The position numbers were made by a program, and so were the translations under genes. DNA of 64,000 nt, from assembly GCF_051251085.1 (NCBI RefSeq), contig NZ_JBPCZH010000008.1:49713-113712 (forward strand), given 5' to 3'. Source of the DNA: Cernens ardua (GTDB taxonomy: Bacteria > Pseudomonadota > Gammaproteobacteria > Pseudomonadales > Halomonadaceae). This document shows positions 45,291 through 53,463 of the stretch, piece after piece (the stretch's first letter is position 1; the number at the start of each line of letters is the position of its first letter). The notes under the pieces were generated by a model. That model was not told the origin of the DNA and made no database searches. It was given only the letters and a program-made list of their open reading frames with translations.

Positions 45291-46511
45291 ATGAACGATC
45301 TCTCTAGAACGTTAGCAATGAACAAGAATAATCAAAATTATTCAAGAAAAATTACCTCATTCATTGATCTAAAAAAAATAAAAAATAAATCCGAACCAAT
45401 AGGGCTTATGTATAGCGGTGGCCTGGATAGTACCTACGCACTTTATAAGTTATCCACAATGGGATTTACAAACATACATGCTATCTCGATAAATATTGGG
45501 CAAAATGAGAATTTCGATGAAACCAAAAAAGTAGCTGAACAATTGGGGGCCCATTTTCATCATCTTGATAAACAGAATGATTTCGCAAATCTTAATATAC
45601 TGCCAGCTATACAAATGGGGGCAAAATATCTGGGACATTATCCAATAAGTAGTTCACTGAGCAGGCCCCTCATAGCAGATACTGCCGTTCAACTCTCTAA
45701 TGAGATTGGCATTACAACACTCATACACACAGCTAATTTGTCACAAAATAGTTTACCCAGGCTCAATAATCGTATCAATGCAAGTAATTTTATTGGTAAT
45801 TTTGGTAGTCCTTATATTCACTCAGCTATTACCCGTGAACAAAAGTGTCATGAATTAAAGCACCGAAATTTACACTTTATTTCACAACGGAAGTTGAGTG
45901 GTGATTCAAATTTATGGTGTAACGAGTATGAATCTGGCCCACTGGATGATCCTGAGAACTTCATCATTCCGGATGACATATTCACTTGGACACAAGCCAC
46001 TAATACTTCAACGCAGGCACTCTCCATAACAATAGAAAAGGGCATTCCCATAGGGGTTAACAATGATCAACTCCCCATTTTAAACATAATAAATTCTCTT
46101 AATAAAATGGTGGGCAGCTTTGGACATGGTCGATATGCTGGATTGGAACATTTAGCGAATGAACGAATAAAAGTACTCGAAGTACGAGAAGCCCCCGCTG
46201 CGATGATTTTATTTGATGCTTATGCTCAACTGGAATCGGCCACTTTAGATATAAAATCTCTGGAGTTAAAACAGTATTTATCTACCCAATGGGTTATTGA
46301 GTCCGTAAACGGCCATTGGGGAAGTATCAAGCATAAAGCGTGTCAGGCAGCTGTACATGATATGTCAACAAGGGTGAGTGGTGTCGTTACTTACATCATT
46401 AACCCATCACGTTTTTTTCCGATATCGATAAAGGCGAAAAATCCTCTCTACATTCGTGATAGAGATACTTGGGAGATCAAAAAAGCAAAAGAGGGATCAT
46501 ATTATGGGTAA
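45291..46511 (+). CDS. Argininosuccinate synthase-like enzyme with altered substrate site
   Basis: A 406-residue member of the ArgG fold. The PP-loop is intact (GLMYSGGLDSTYALYKL), the DxNL..E.G.LDDP block is present (GDSNLWCNEYESGPLDDP), as are SSLSRPLIAD and GHGRYAGLEHLANERIKVLEVREAPA. The HGATGKGNDQVRFE loop, which holds citrulline and aspartate in ArgG, is replaced by HTANLSQNSLPRLNN. So it should still adenylate a substrate with ATP but probably not make argininosuccinate. It is A+T-rich, unlike the chromosome, and its stop overlaps the dioxygenase start by 8 bp. Product unknown. Confidence 0.82.
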   Translation: MNDLSRTLAMNKNNQNYSRKITSFIDLKKIKNKSEPIGLMYSGGLDSTYALYKLSTMGFTNIHAISINIGQNENFDETKKVAEQLGAHFHHLDKQNDFANLNILPAIQMGAKYLGHYPISSSLSRPLIADTAVQLSNEIGITTLIHTANLSQNSLPRLNNRINASNFIGNFGSPYIHSAITREQKCHELKHRNLHFISQRKLSGDSNLWCNEYESGPLDDPENFIIPDDIFTWTQATNTSTQALSITIEKGIPIGVNNDQLPILNIINSLNKMVGSFGHGRYAGLEHLANERIKVLEVREAPAAMILFDAYAQLESATLDIKSLELKQYLSTQWVIESVNGHWGSIKHKACQAAVHDMSTRVSGVVTYIINPSRFFPISIKAKNPLYIRDRDTWEIKKAKEGSYYG

Positions 46512-47214
46512 TACATATACCAACAGTATGGTAAAAAACAATTATATAATATCGTCGGCTGCGGATACTTTCTTAAATTTTTCAATTTCAAGAGGTCGAG
46601 ATTGGCAGGATTTTTGTGCTACATGGGATAACCTATTACTAGACCGATATATGAATGATGGTGGCTCCTATCGGTACAGAAGATACAGTGCGTTTGAAAT
46701 TGATCTTGGAAAGCAGAGGATTACCCAACTTGAACATACCCCCTACCAACAGAGCTTATCCATAAACTCATTAAATGGCGGAATACAACGACATTATGAG
46801 CCTCTGGAAAGAAATTTTACTGAAAGTCCAATACTCCAAAAGATCATACATGGATTTTCATTTCTCATACATTCCTTCACTGCGCATAACAGGTTTAATA
46901 TCAAACTACACCCCTATAGAATAATTGCGACAGAGGGAAAGCTTGGCGAACCCGCACCAGAAGGTTTACATCAGGATGGTGTTGATTATGTCATTTCTTT
47001 TATGATTAAAAAAGTCAACATTTTTGGCGGAGAAAGTTATATTGCTGATAATCACAAGAATATTATCAAAAAAACAACACTTAACAAACCAGGGGAATTT
47101 ATACTTACTGATGACCGTAAATTATTTCATGGCGTTTCATCTGTTTGCGTAGATAATAAATACAAAGCTTTTTCGTATAGAGATGTTCTGGTTATCGCCT
47201 ATAGTCTTATCTAA
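46504..47214 (+). CDS. 2-oxoglutarate/Fe(II) dioxygenase (PF10014 type)
   Basis: A 236-residue enzyme. The iron ligands are His and Asp in GLHQDGVDYVISF and the distal His in RKLFHGVSS; the 2-oxoglutarate Arg is in YRDVLVIAYS. GGESYIAD is also conserved. This is the family of free-amino-acid hydroxylases such as L-isoleucine 4-hydroxylase. ATG 46504 follows GAGGGA inside the ArgG-like gene and overlaps its stop. A hydroxylated amino acid or a hydroxylated peptide residue is the likely product; which one is not visible. Confidence 0.87.
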   Translation: MGNTYTNSMVKNNYIISSAADTFLNFSISRGRDWQDFCATWDNLLLDRYMNDGGSYRYRRYSAFEIDLGKQRITQLEHTPYQQSLSINSLNGGIQRHYEPLERNFTESPILQKIIHGFSFLIHSFTAHNRFNIKLHPYRIIATEGKLGEPAPEGLHQDGVDYVISFMIKKVNIFGGESYIADNHKNIIKKTTLNKPGEFILTDDRKLFHGVSSVCVDNKYKAFSYRDVLVIAYSLI

Positions 47215-47292
47215 ATTTAAAAAATCTATTTTTGTAAATTCAAATATTAATCCATATTTTTATCAATCAACAAAACTCAGGAAAAATGATAC

Positions 47293-47550
47293 ATGAGCCA
47301 TATTTTAAGAAAAGACCATAAGAACTCTTTTTTTGAACTTTCCAATGAGGAAGAGAAACTCGTATCGGGTGCAAACTTTTGGAGTGAAGTAGAAGCAGGT
47401 GCGGCTGCAGGAGCAGCATCGGGTGCTGTTCTGGGGGCCATCGGAGAAGGCATTGGTGCAGTGCCAGCAGCGATGATAGGAGCGCTTGGCGGAGCCGTGG
47501 GGGGTAGTACCAGATACCTGGTGGGTCGGTTAAACCAGAAAGAGGTTTAG
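47293..47550 (+). CDS. Gly/Ala-rich bacteriocin-like peptide with double-glycine-type leader
   Basis: An 85-residue peptide. Leader residues about 15-27 read ELSNEEEKLVSGAN, matching the exporter-cleaved leaders of microcins and class II bacteriocins. The core begins NFWSEVEAGAAAGAASGAV and is packed with GxxxG-type motifs (GALGGAVGG), suited to helix pairing in membranes. The last part is basic (RYLVGRLNQK). AGGAAAAA precedes the ATG. It follows the dioxygenase gene by 79 bp in the same direction. No C39 exporter is in the window, so export must use a system elsewhere. Bacteriocin activity is inference. Confidence 0.75.
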   Translation: MSHILRKDHKNSFFELSNEEEKLVSGANFWSEVEAGAAAGAASGAVLGAIGEGIGAVPAAMIGALGGAVGGSTRYLVGRLNQKEV

Positions 47551-47645
47551 CCCGATTACTTTTTATCTCTTTATGAAATCAAGGTAGAAGATGCTTTACC
47601 CAACCATTTACCCCGTTCAGATATTACCTGAATACTGAAAAAGAA

Positions 47646-47679
47646 AAAGCCCTGTAACTCATTGAGCTACAGGGCTTTA
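47646..47679 (-). terminator. Terminator of the tRNA cluster (possibly bidirectional)
   Basis: AAAGCCCTGTA/TACAGGGCTTT stem with an inner CTCA-TT-GAG pairing; on the minus strand it is followed by TTTTTCTTTTTC. It also lies downstream of the peptide gene. Confidence 0.8.
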
Positions 47680-47683
47680 AAAT

Positions 47684-47759
<76 letters not shown>

Positions 47760-47770
47760 TTAACTACATG

Positions 47771-47845
47771 TGGCTGGGGTACCAGGATTCGAACCTGGGA
47801 ATGCCGATACCAAAAACCGGTGCCTTACCACTTGGCGATACCCCA
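47771..47845 (-). tRNA. tRNA-Gln (TTG)
   Basis: TGGGGTATCGCCAAGTGGTA... cloverleaf with anticodon TTG, acceptor TGGGGTA/TACCCCA and encoded CCA. Confidence 0.95.
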
Positions 47846-47849
47846 AAAG

Positions 47850-47925
47850 TGGTGGCCAGAGACGGAATCGAACCGCCGACACGGGGATTTTCAATCCCCT
47901 GCTCTACCAACTGAGCTATCTGGCC
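47850..47925 (-). tRNA. tRNA-Phe (GAA)
   Basis: GGCCAGATAGCTCAG... with anticodon GAA in ATTGAAAATC, acceptor GGCCAGA/TCTGGCC, CCA encoded. First gene of the minus-strand cluster. Confidence 0.95.
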
Positions 47926-48024
47926 CCTTGCCAACGGCGCGTATTAAACCGAAATCTCTCCGTTAGGTCAAGTACTTAAGCAGACTTTTTACCAATTAAT
48001 TACTGTCTGCTTAAAAAACAACCG

Positions 48025-48300
48025 CTACACCGATGATTCTGGCGGTACATATCCCTGTGCGATATCGGTTTCCTTGTTATCAAGGAAAAGGTCTAGTTGT
48101 GCCATCAAGTAGCGTCGATTCTCGGCATCCAGCAAATTAAGATGCTTTTCGTTGATTAAACGGGTTTGGAGCGCTTGCCATTCATCCCACGCTTTCTGGG
48201 AAACCGTTTTCTGAATTTCCAACCCTTTGGGGCCCGGGAGTGGCGGCATGGCCAGCGCAGGCAGCTCTTGCTGATATTTACGACAAAAAACAGTAGTCAC
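48025..48300 (-). CDS. yggX: Oxidative damage protection protein YggX (Fe-S/Fe trafficking)
   Basis: About 91 residues: TTVFCRKYQQELPALAMPP, PGPKGLEIQKTVSQKAWDEWQ, LINEKHLNLLDAENRRYL and the C-terminal GYVPPESS. This small protein protects iron-sulfur enzymes and DNA against oxidants. GTG at 48300 is the start: it follows GAGGTT and matches the family N-terminus; the five extra upstream codons are unlikely. It follows mutY, the usual pair. Confidence 0.95.
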   Translation of the reverse strand: MTTVFCRKYQQELPALAMPPLPGPKGLEIQKTVSQKAWDEWQALQTRLINEKHLNLLDAENRRYLMAQLDLFLDNKETDIAQGYVPPESSV

Positions 48301-48426
48301 AGATAACCTCAACAACTCGAATGGATACGTTTTCTATATAGTGCATATTATTCCATAAAACAGCTCATCTACCCATGAAGCCAATCTATCGTTTATCACC
48401 GTCTTACTCATCGATAAGTCGTATCA

Positions 48427-49545
48427 TCATAGGGATAACAACAGTGTTTTGATGGGTGCAGGCAATCCAAGTCCTGATAGATCAGCCGGATCAACCCAGC
48501 GCAGCCCTTCGTCAGCAATTCCAAAGGGTATTTCCTTTACCCGAGCAGGGATCGGTTGCATCTCCAGGCGAAAATGGCTGAATACGTGCGTAATAGTTTG
48601 CCACTCTTGCTCTATCTCCGCACGCGGGGCATAGGTGTCTAGCCACGCCTGTATGGCCGATATTGTTTCAAACTGAGGTAAACTCCATAGTCCGCCCCAA
48701 ATACCACGTTCGGGCCGACGCTCAAGGAGCACCTCCCCACCTTCACTCATCAACACCAATAAGCGTGTATGTCGTGTGGAAATCGCTTTTTTGGGTTTGG
48801 GCTCGGGGTAAGCCGTCTCTTTACTATAACGGTGTGCCAGACAGTTCGCCTCGTAAGGGCACAGCAAACAGGTAGGATTGGTTCTGGTACAAACAGTAGC
48901 GCCAAGATCCATCATGGCCTGCGTATAGTCCCCCACTCGCTGGTGAGGCGTATATCGTTCAGCCAAATGCCATAGAGCACGTTCTACTGCAGGTCTGCCT
49001 GGCCACCCTTCAATGGCGTGCACACGGCAAAGTACGCGCTTCACATTGCCATCCAGAATGGGGGCTCGTCCATTACCGGAAAGACTGATGATCGCGCCCG
49101 CGGTAGAACGACCAATACCAGGGAGTTCACACAGGGCTTCAACGCTCTCTACTGGAAATTCTCCTCCATATTCATTGACGACGACCTGCGCCGCACGATG
49201 CAGGTTACGTGCGCGTGCATAATAGCCAAGCCCGGTCCATAAGTGCAGAACCTCATCAATAGGAGCACAAGCAAGGCTCTCTACATTGGGAAAGTGCTCC
49301 ATAAACCGTGAAAAATAGCCAATGACAGTGGCTACCTGTGTTTGTTGCAACATGATCTCCGATACCCACACGCGGTAAGGCGTCTGCTCCTGTTGCCAGG
49401 GAAGATGCTTTCGACCATGTTCATCAAACCATTCGAGGGTTAAACGCTCGAATGCCGAAGCTGAGAGCGAGATAGGCGAAATACCCTCCACGCTGTTATT
49501 TTCAAGCGCGACCAATGTGCCTTCTTTCTTGCTTTTGGAGCTCAA
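48427..49545 (-). CDS. mutY: A/G-specific adenine glycosylase MutY
   Basis: A 372-residue base-excision repair enzyme that removes A mispaired with 8-oxoG. Catalytic Glu region WVSEIMLQQTQVATV, helix-hairpin-helix ELPGIGRSTAGAIISL, catalytic Asp region ILDGNVKRVLCR, 4Fe-4S cluster CTRTNPTCLLCPYEANC, and a C-terminal NUDIX-like 8-oxoG domain (RPERGIWGGLWSLPQF). Start is TTG at 49545 with GGAAGGG upstream; it overlaps the stop of the asmA relic (TTGA), the remains of translational coupling with asmA. Confidence 0.96.
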   Translation of the reverse strand: MSSKSKKEGTLVALENNSVEGISPISLSASAFERLTLEWFDEHGRKHLPWQQEQTPYRVWVSEIMLQQTQVATVIGYFSRFMEHFPNVESLACAPIDEVLHLWTGLGYYARARNLHRAAQVVVNEYGGEFPVESVEALCELPGIGRSTAGAIISLSGNGRAPILDGNVKRVLCRVHAIEGWPGRPAVERALWHLAERYTPHQRVGDYTQAMMDLGATVCTRTNPTCLLCPYEANCLAHRYSKETAYPEPKPKKAISTRHTRLLVLMSEGGEVLLERRPERGIWGGLWSLPQFETISAIQAWLDTYAPRAEIEQEWQTITHVFSHFRLEMQPIPARVKEIPFGIADEGLRWVDPADLSGLGLPAPIKTLLLSL

Positions 49546-49895
49546 TGAAACAACCCTTCCAATGCGTTCTTGATGCGATGACCTGTTTTTGATTTCAACG
49601 CTTTATCTATTCCTTCATTAATCTTCTCTTTAGCACCACCGCCAATATATTGCTTCGGCGATTAACGAATCATCTTATCATTCAAGCGGCCCCATGGTGT
49701 GGAGACTGTACATATCGCCTTCAGACCCCAGAGGAATAATGACCTTGAACAAGGGGAAAAAGTCCATGATAGAGGCCCTTTCGGTGATCTTTCACTACCT
49801 GTCCGTTGGTTGACGGTTTTGATAACACCGGTGTTGTGATCATTGGGATTGAAAAAGACAGTAATATGGCCAACGACACCGATTACGATCAGCAT
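49542..49895 (-). pseudogene. asmA: Collapsed asmA pseudogene
   Basis: The minus strand from 49895 reads LIVIGVVGHITVFFNPND and IKTVNQRTG, then GPLSWTF, matching the N-terminal start of AsmA (hydrophobic anchor, NPND, GPLxW). The frame then shifts. From about 49664 to the stop at 49542-49544 another frame reads GGGAKEKINEGIDKALKSKTG then IKNALEGLFH, matching the basic helical C-terminus of AsmA. The central several hundred codons are gone. Position just upstream of mutY-yggX is where asmA lies in pseudomonads and relatives. AsmA is an inner-membrane protein linked to outer membrane assembly and lipid transport. Confidence 0.72.
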
Positions 49896-50355
49896 CCGCT
49901 AAGCGATAGTCGCCCCACTATATGTCAATCGTTTCTTCCCTCGCCTTTTCCTGTTCTGTTGTATCAATCACTTGCCTGACATGGGTAGGACGCGTGCCAT
50001 TGTGATATCAGCTATCACACTGCTGTCCTGGCTGGCAGGAAAAACCTTCAATTCATGAGGTGTGTTGTCGGCTATTGGATCATCGCAATGGCCTGCAGGC
50101 TATTGAAGGACCGTGTTTCGTAGGACCTTGGGCTGAGTCGCCGTTAATAGGCTCAGAATGAAAACAAAAGCCGTTCGTTTTCACTGGAAAATATCCGGCC
50201 ATTTAGCCCCTGCTATATCCAGTTATATAAAGTGGCATGTACTCTTGTTGATTCATTATACTGTATGCTTTATGCAACTTAATGTTTAATACTGGCGGTG
50301 AATGCTCGCCCCTTGTGCATCACGCAATGCTGATATTCCCGGGATCAATCAAGCC
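49896..50355. other. Gap between asmA relic and hisB
   Basis: No intact gene. Part may be further decayed asmA or its promoter. The hisB frame is open from 50302 but starts at 50356. Confidence 0.45.
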
Positions 50356-50976
50356 ATGACGAACGAAGCCACGACTACAGTTACTTCACAACGCGAAGCA
50401 CGGGTACAACGTAACACTGCCGAGACCCATATCGACGTGCGCATCAATCTTGATGGCAGTGGTAAATTGGACGCTCAGACAGGTGTTCCCTTTTTTGAGC
50501 ACATGCTTGATCAAGTGGCTCGTCACGGATTAGTAGACCTGTACGTGCATTGCGATGGCGATACTCATATCGATGATCATCACACGGTAGAAGATATTGG
50601 TATTGCGTTGGGCCAGGCATTTCGTGAAGCCCTGGGTGACAAACGTGGCATTCAACGCTATGGCCATGCCTTCGTCCCACTGGATGAAGCGCTTTCCCGC
50701 GTTGTTATCGATTTCTCCGGCCGCCCCGGGCTTTATATGACGGCCGACTTCACAAGCGCCACGATTGGCCGCTTCGACACACAGTTAGTGCGTGAATTCT
50801 TCCAGGGATTTGCCAATCAGGCACACGCGACGCTTCATATCGATAATCTCAAGGGTATCAACGCGCACCATCAGGTAGAGACAATCTTCAAGGCCTTTGG
50901 GCGTGCCATTCGTCAGGCCATCAGCCATGATGATCGAATGGCGGGAAAAATTGCCTCAACCAAAGGCTCACTTTAA
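50356..50976 (+). CDS. hisB: Imidazoleglycerol-phosphate dehydratase HisB
   Basis: Histidine biosynthesis step 7; a monofunctional dehydratase of about 206 residues. Manganese sites are DDHHTVEDIGIALGQ and INAHHQVETIFKAFGRA; GVPFFEHMLDQVARHG is also conserved. The open frame starts at 50302; the ATG at 50356 gives MTNEATTTVTSQREARVQRN, fitting homologues with a slightly longer N-terminus. First gene of hisBHAF. Confidence 0.95.
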   Translation: MTNEATTTVTSQREARVQRNTAETHIDVRINLDGSGKLDAQTGVPFFEHMLDQVARHGLVDLYVHCDGDTHIDDHHTVEDIGIALGQAFREALGDKRGIQRYGHAFVPLDEALSRVVIDFSGRPGLYMTADFTSATIGRFDTQLVREFFQGFANQAHATLHIDNLKGINAHHQVETIFKAFGRAIRQAISHDDRMAGKIASTKGSL

Positions 50977-51051
50977 GCGAAATACCCGAAAGGTGATGGC
51001 AACACACTGGTCCGTTCCCCCTAACTCAGCACTATTTTCAGCGAGTGACCA

Positions 51052-51690
51052 ATGAGCATTGCAGTTATCGATTACGGCATGGGAAACCTTCACTCCGTCG
51101 CCAAGGCGTTGGAGCATGTCACCAAAGAACGCGTTCTGATTACCCGTCAGCCTGAAGAAATCAAAAATGCCCGCCGTGTCGTGTTACCGGGTCAAGGTGC
51201 CATTCGCGATTGTATGGCCGAACTTGAACGCACCGGGCTCACTTCATTAGTCAAAAATTTGCTTGATGATGCCGATAAACCCCTTTTGGGCATCTGTGTA
51301 GGCCAACAAATGCTGGCCGATACGAGTGATGAAAATGGCGGTGTGACGTGTCTGGGTTACCTGCAGGGCAAGGTGAAACGTTTTCCTTCCAACATGATCG
51401 AAAACGACGGTAGGCTCAAGGTCCCCCATATGGGGTGGAACAATGTTGAGCAACGCCATGCTCACCCCTTGTGGAAGGGTATTCCTGATGGCGAAAGCTT
51501 CTACTTTGTACATAGTTACTATGTCGCATTGGAGAATGAATCCGACATATTTGGTACAGTCCGCTATGGCGATGTCGTCGCCCATGTAGCGACGGGCCGT
51601 GATGCCACATTCGCTGTACAGTTCCACCCGGAAAAGAGCGCCAATAGCGGCTTGCGCCTGCTAACAAATTTCGTGAACTGGGCGCCTTGA
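51052..51690 (+). CDS. hisH: Imidazole glycerol phosphate synthase glutaminase HisH
   Basis: Class I glutamine amidotransferase, 212 residues. Nucleophile Cys in LLGICVGQQMLA, and the His-Glu pair in VQFHPEKS. It feeds ammonia to HisF. Starts IAVIDYGMGNLHSVAKALEHV. Lies 75 bp after hisB. Confidence 0.96.
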   Translation: MSIAVIDYGMGNLHSVAKALEHVTKERVLITRQPEEIKNARRVVLPGQGAIRDCMAELERTGLTSLVKNLLDDADKPLLGICVGQQMLADTSDENGGVTCLGYLQGKVKRFPSNMIENDGRLKVPHMGWNNVEQRHAHPLWKGIPDGESFYFVHSYYVALENESDIFGTVRYGDVVAHVATGRDATFAVQFHPEKSANSGLRLLTNFVNWAP

Positions 51691-51726
51691 TCCGCGTTCC
51701 AGGCCAGTCATAAGGTAAGCACTCCC

Positions 51727-52467
51727 ATGCTAATCATTCCCGCAATAGATTTGAAAGATGGTCACTGTGTCCGTCTTAAACAAGGTCGGATGGAAGACGC
51801 CACCAGTTATGGCGCTGATCCCGTTGAAATGGCGAAACGCTGGGTAGACGCCGGGGCTCGCCGTCTGCATCTGGTTGACTTGAATGGTGCCTTCGAAGGC
51901 CGCCCGGTCAATGGCGAAGCAGTCACTGCCATTGCCCGTGCCTACCCCGACCTCCCCATTCAAATTGGTGGCGGTATTCGATCACGCGAAACAATTGCCC
52001 ATTATCTGGATGCGGGGGTGACACACGTCATCATCGGGACCCTGGCTGTCAAGGAACCTGATTTTGTCACCGAGATGTGCAAGGAATTCCCCGGCCATAT
52101 TATTGTAGGACTGGATGCCAAGGATGGCTGGGTCGCTACAGATGGTTGGGCTGAAGTTTCAACCATCAAGGCAACGGATTTGGCTCAGCGTTTCGCCAAG
52201 GATGGTGTTAGCGCCATCGTATATACCGATATTGCACGGGACGGCATGATGCAGGGCGTCAATGTTGAGGCAACCGTTGAGCTGGCCGAAGCCGCAGGAA
52301 TACCTGTGATAGCTTCGGGTGGTGTTACCAATCTTGATGATATCAAGGCCTTGGCCCAAGTGGCGGACCGTGGCATTTTAGGTGCCATCACCGGACGCGC
52401 TATCTATGAGGGCAGCCTTGATCTTTCTGAAGCTCAAACTCTAAGCGATACCATTGCTCAAGCATAA
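51727..52467 (+). CDS. hisA: ProFAR isomerase HisA
   Basis: TIM-barrel isomerase, 246 residues, with catalytic Asp in IIPAIDLKDGHCVRLKQG and the second in VYTDIARDGMMQG, and phosphate-binding IQIGGGIRS and ASGGVTNLDD. AAGGTAAG precedes the ATG. Confidence 0.96.
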   Translation: MLIIPAIDLKDGHCVRLKQGRMEDATSYGADPVEMAKRWVDAGARRLHLVDLNGAFEGRPVNGEAVTAIARAYPDLPIQIGGGIRSRETIAHYLDAGVTHVIIGTLAVKEPDFVTEMCKEFPGHIIVGLDAKDGWVATDGWAEVSTIKATDLAQRFAKDGVSAIVYTDIARDGMMQGVNVEATVELAEAAGIPVIASGGVTNLDDIKALAQVADRGILGAITGRAIYEGSLDLSEAQTLSDTIAQA

Positions 52468-52498
52468 AATCGTGTTTCTTGCCTTTTGAGGACTCTCG

Positions 52499-53272
52499 AT
52501 GAGCCTAGCCAAACGAATCATCCCATGTCTTGATGTCGATCAGGGCCGTGTAGTCAAAGGGGTCAACTTTGTTGGTATTCGTGATGCCGGTGATCCTGTT
52601 GAAATTGCCAAGCGCTACAACGATCAGCAGGCCGACGAGATCACCTTTCTGGATATTTCTGCCAGCCATGAGGGGCGCGGCACAACACTGGAGATGGTAA
52701 GCCGCATTGCGGGCGAAGTATTTATTCCGCTCACCGTGGGTGGAGGGATTCGTACGTGTGACGATATTCGTGCCTTGCTTAATGCCGGTGCTGACAAGGT
52801 TTCCATCAATACAGCCGCGGTATTCAATCCGGAATTTGTTCAGGAAGCGGCTGAACGCTTCGGTAACCAATGCATTGTGGTTGCCATTGATGCCAAGAAA
52901 GTGTCCGCAGAGGGTGAGCCTGATCGCTGGGAAATATTCACGCATGGTGGCCGCAAGGCTACCGGACTGGATGCGGTGGAGTGGTCGAAGAAGATGGTCG
53001 CACTGGGCGCAGGTGAGCTTCTCGTCACCAGTATGGATAGAGACGGCACCAAGGCCGGTTTTGACCTGGGTGTGACACGTGCCATCAGTGATGCCGTTGA
53101 TGTACCCGTCATTGCATCTGGTGGTGTAGGTAACCTGGATCACCTGGTAGCAGGGGTTGAAGAAGGCCATGCGGATGCCGTACTGGCGGCCAGTATTTTC
53201 CACTTTGGGGAATATACCGTACCACAGGCGAAGGAATACATGGCTGAGCACGGTATCAACATGCGTATATAA
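52499..53272 (+). CDS. hisF: Imidazole glycerol phosphate synthase cyclase HisF
   Basis: TIM-barrel cyclase, 257 residues: RIIPCLDVDQGRVVKGVNF, LTVGGGIRTCDD, TSMDRDGTKAGFDL and ASGGVGNLDHL. It makes imidazole glycerol phosphate and AICAR with HisH. TTGAGGA precedes the ATG. Confidence 0.97.
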   Translation: MSLAKRIIPCLDVDQGRVVKGVNFVGIRDAGDPVEIAKRYNDQQADEITFLDISASHEGRGTTLEMVSRIAGEVFIPLTVGGGIRTCDDIRALLNAGADKVSINTAAVFNPEFVQEAAERFGNQCIVVAIDAKKVSAEGEPDRWEIFTHGGRKATGLDAVEWSKKMVALGAGELLVTSMDRDGTKAGFDLGVTRAISDAVDVPVIASGGVGNLDHLVAGVEEGHADAVLAASIFHFGEYTVPQAKEYMAEHGINMRI

Positions 53273-53463
53273 CGCATTAGGGAATGTTGCGTCACACGCC
53301 TATAAAGCAGATGAAAAATGGCAAACGACTGCCAGCCAGTTCGTAATCATGTCCTGGAAGCTGCAGCGACTGGGCGCATGATCACGGGTTGATTGCTAGT
53401 CAAGGAAGAGCACAAGGGAAAGGCAGGAAGGAAGTAAGAAAAGGTAATGGATGAAGTGAAAAA

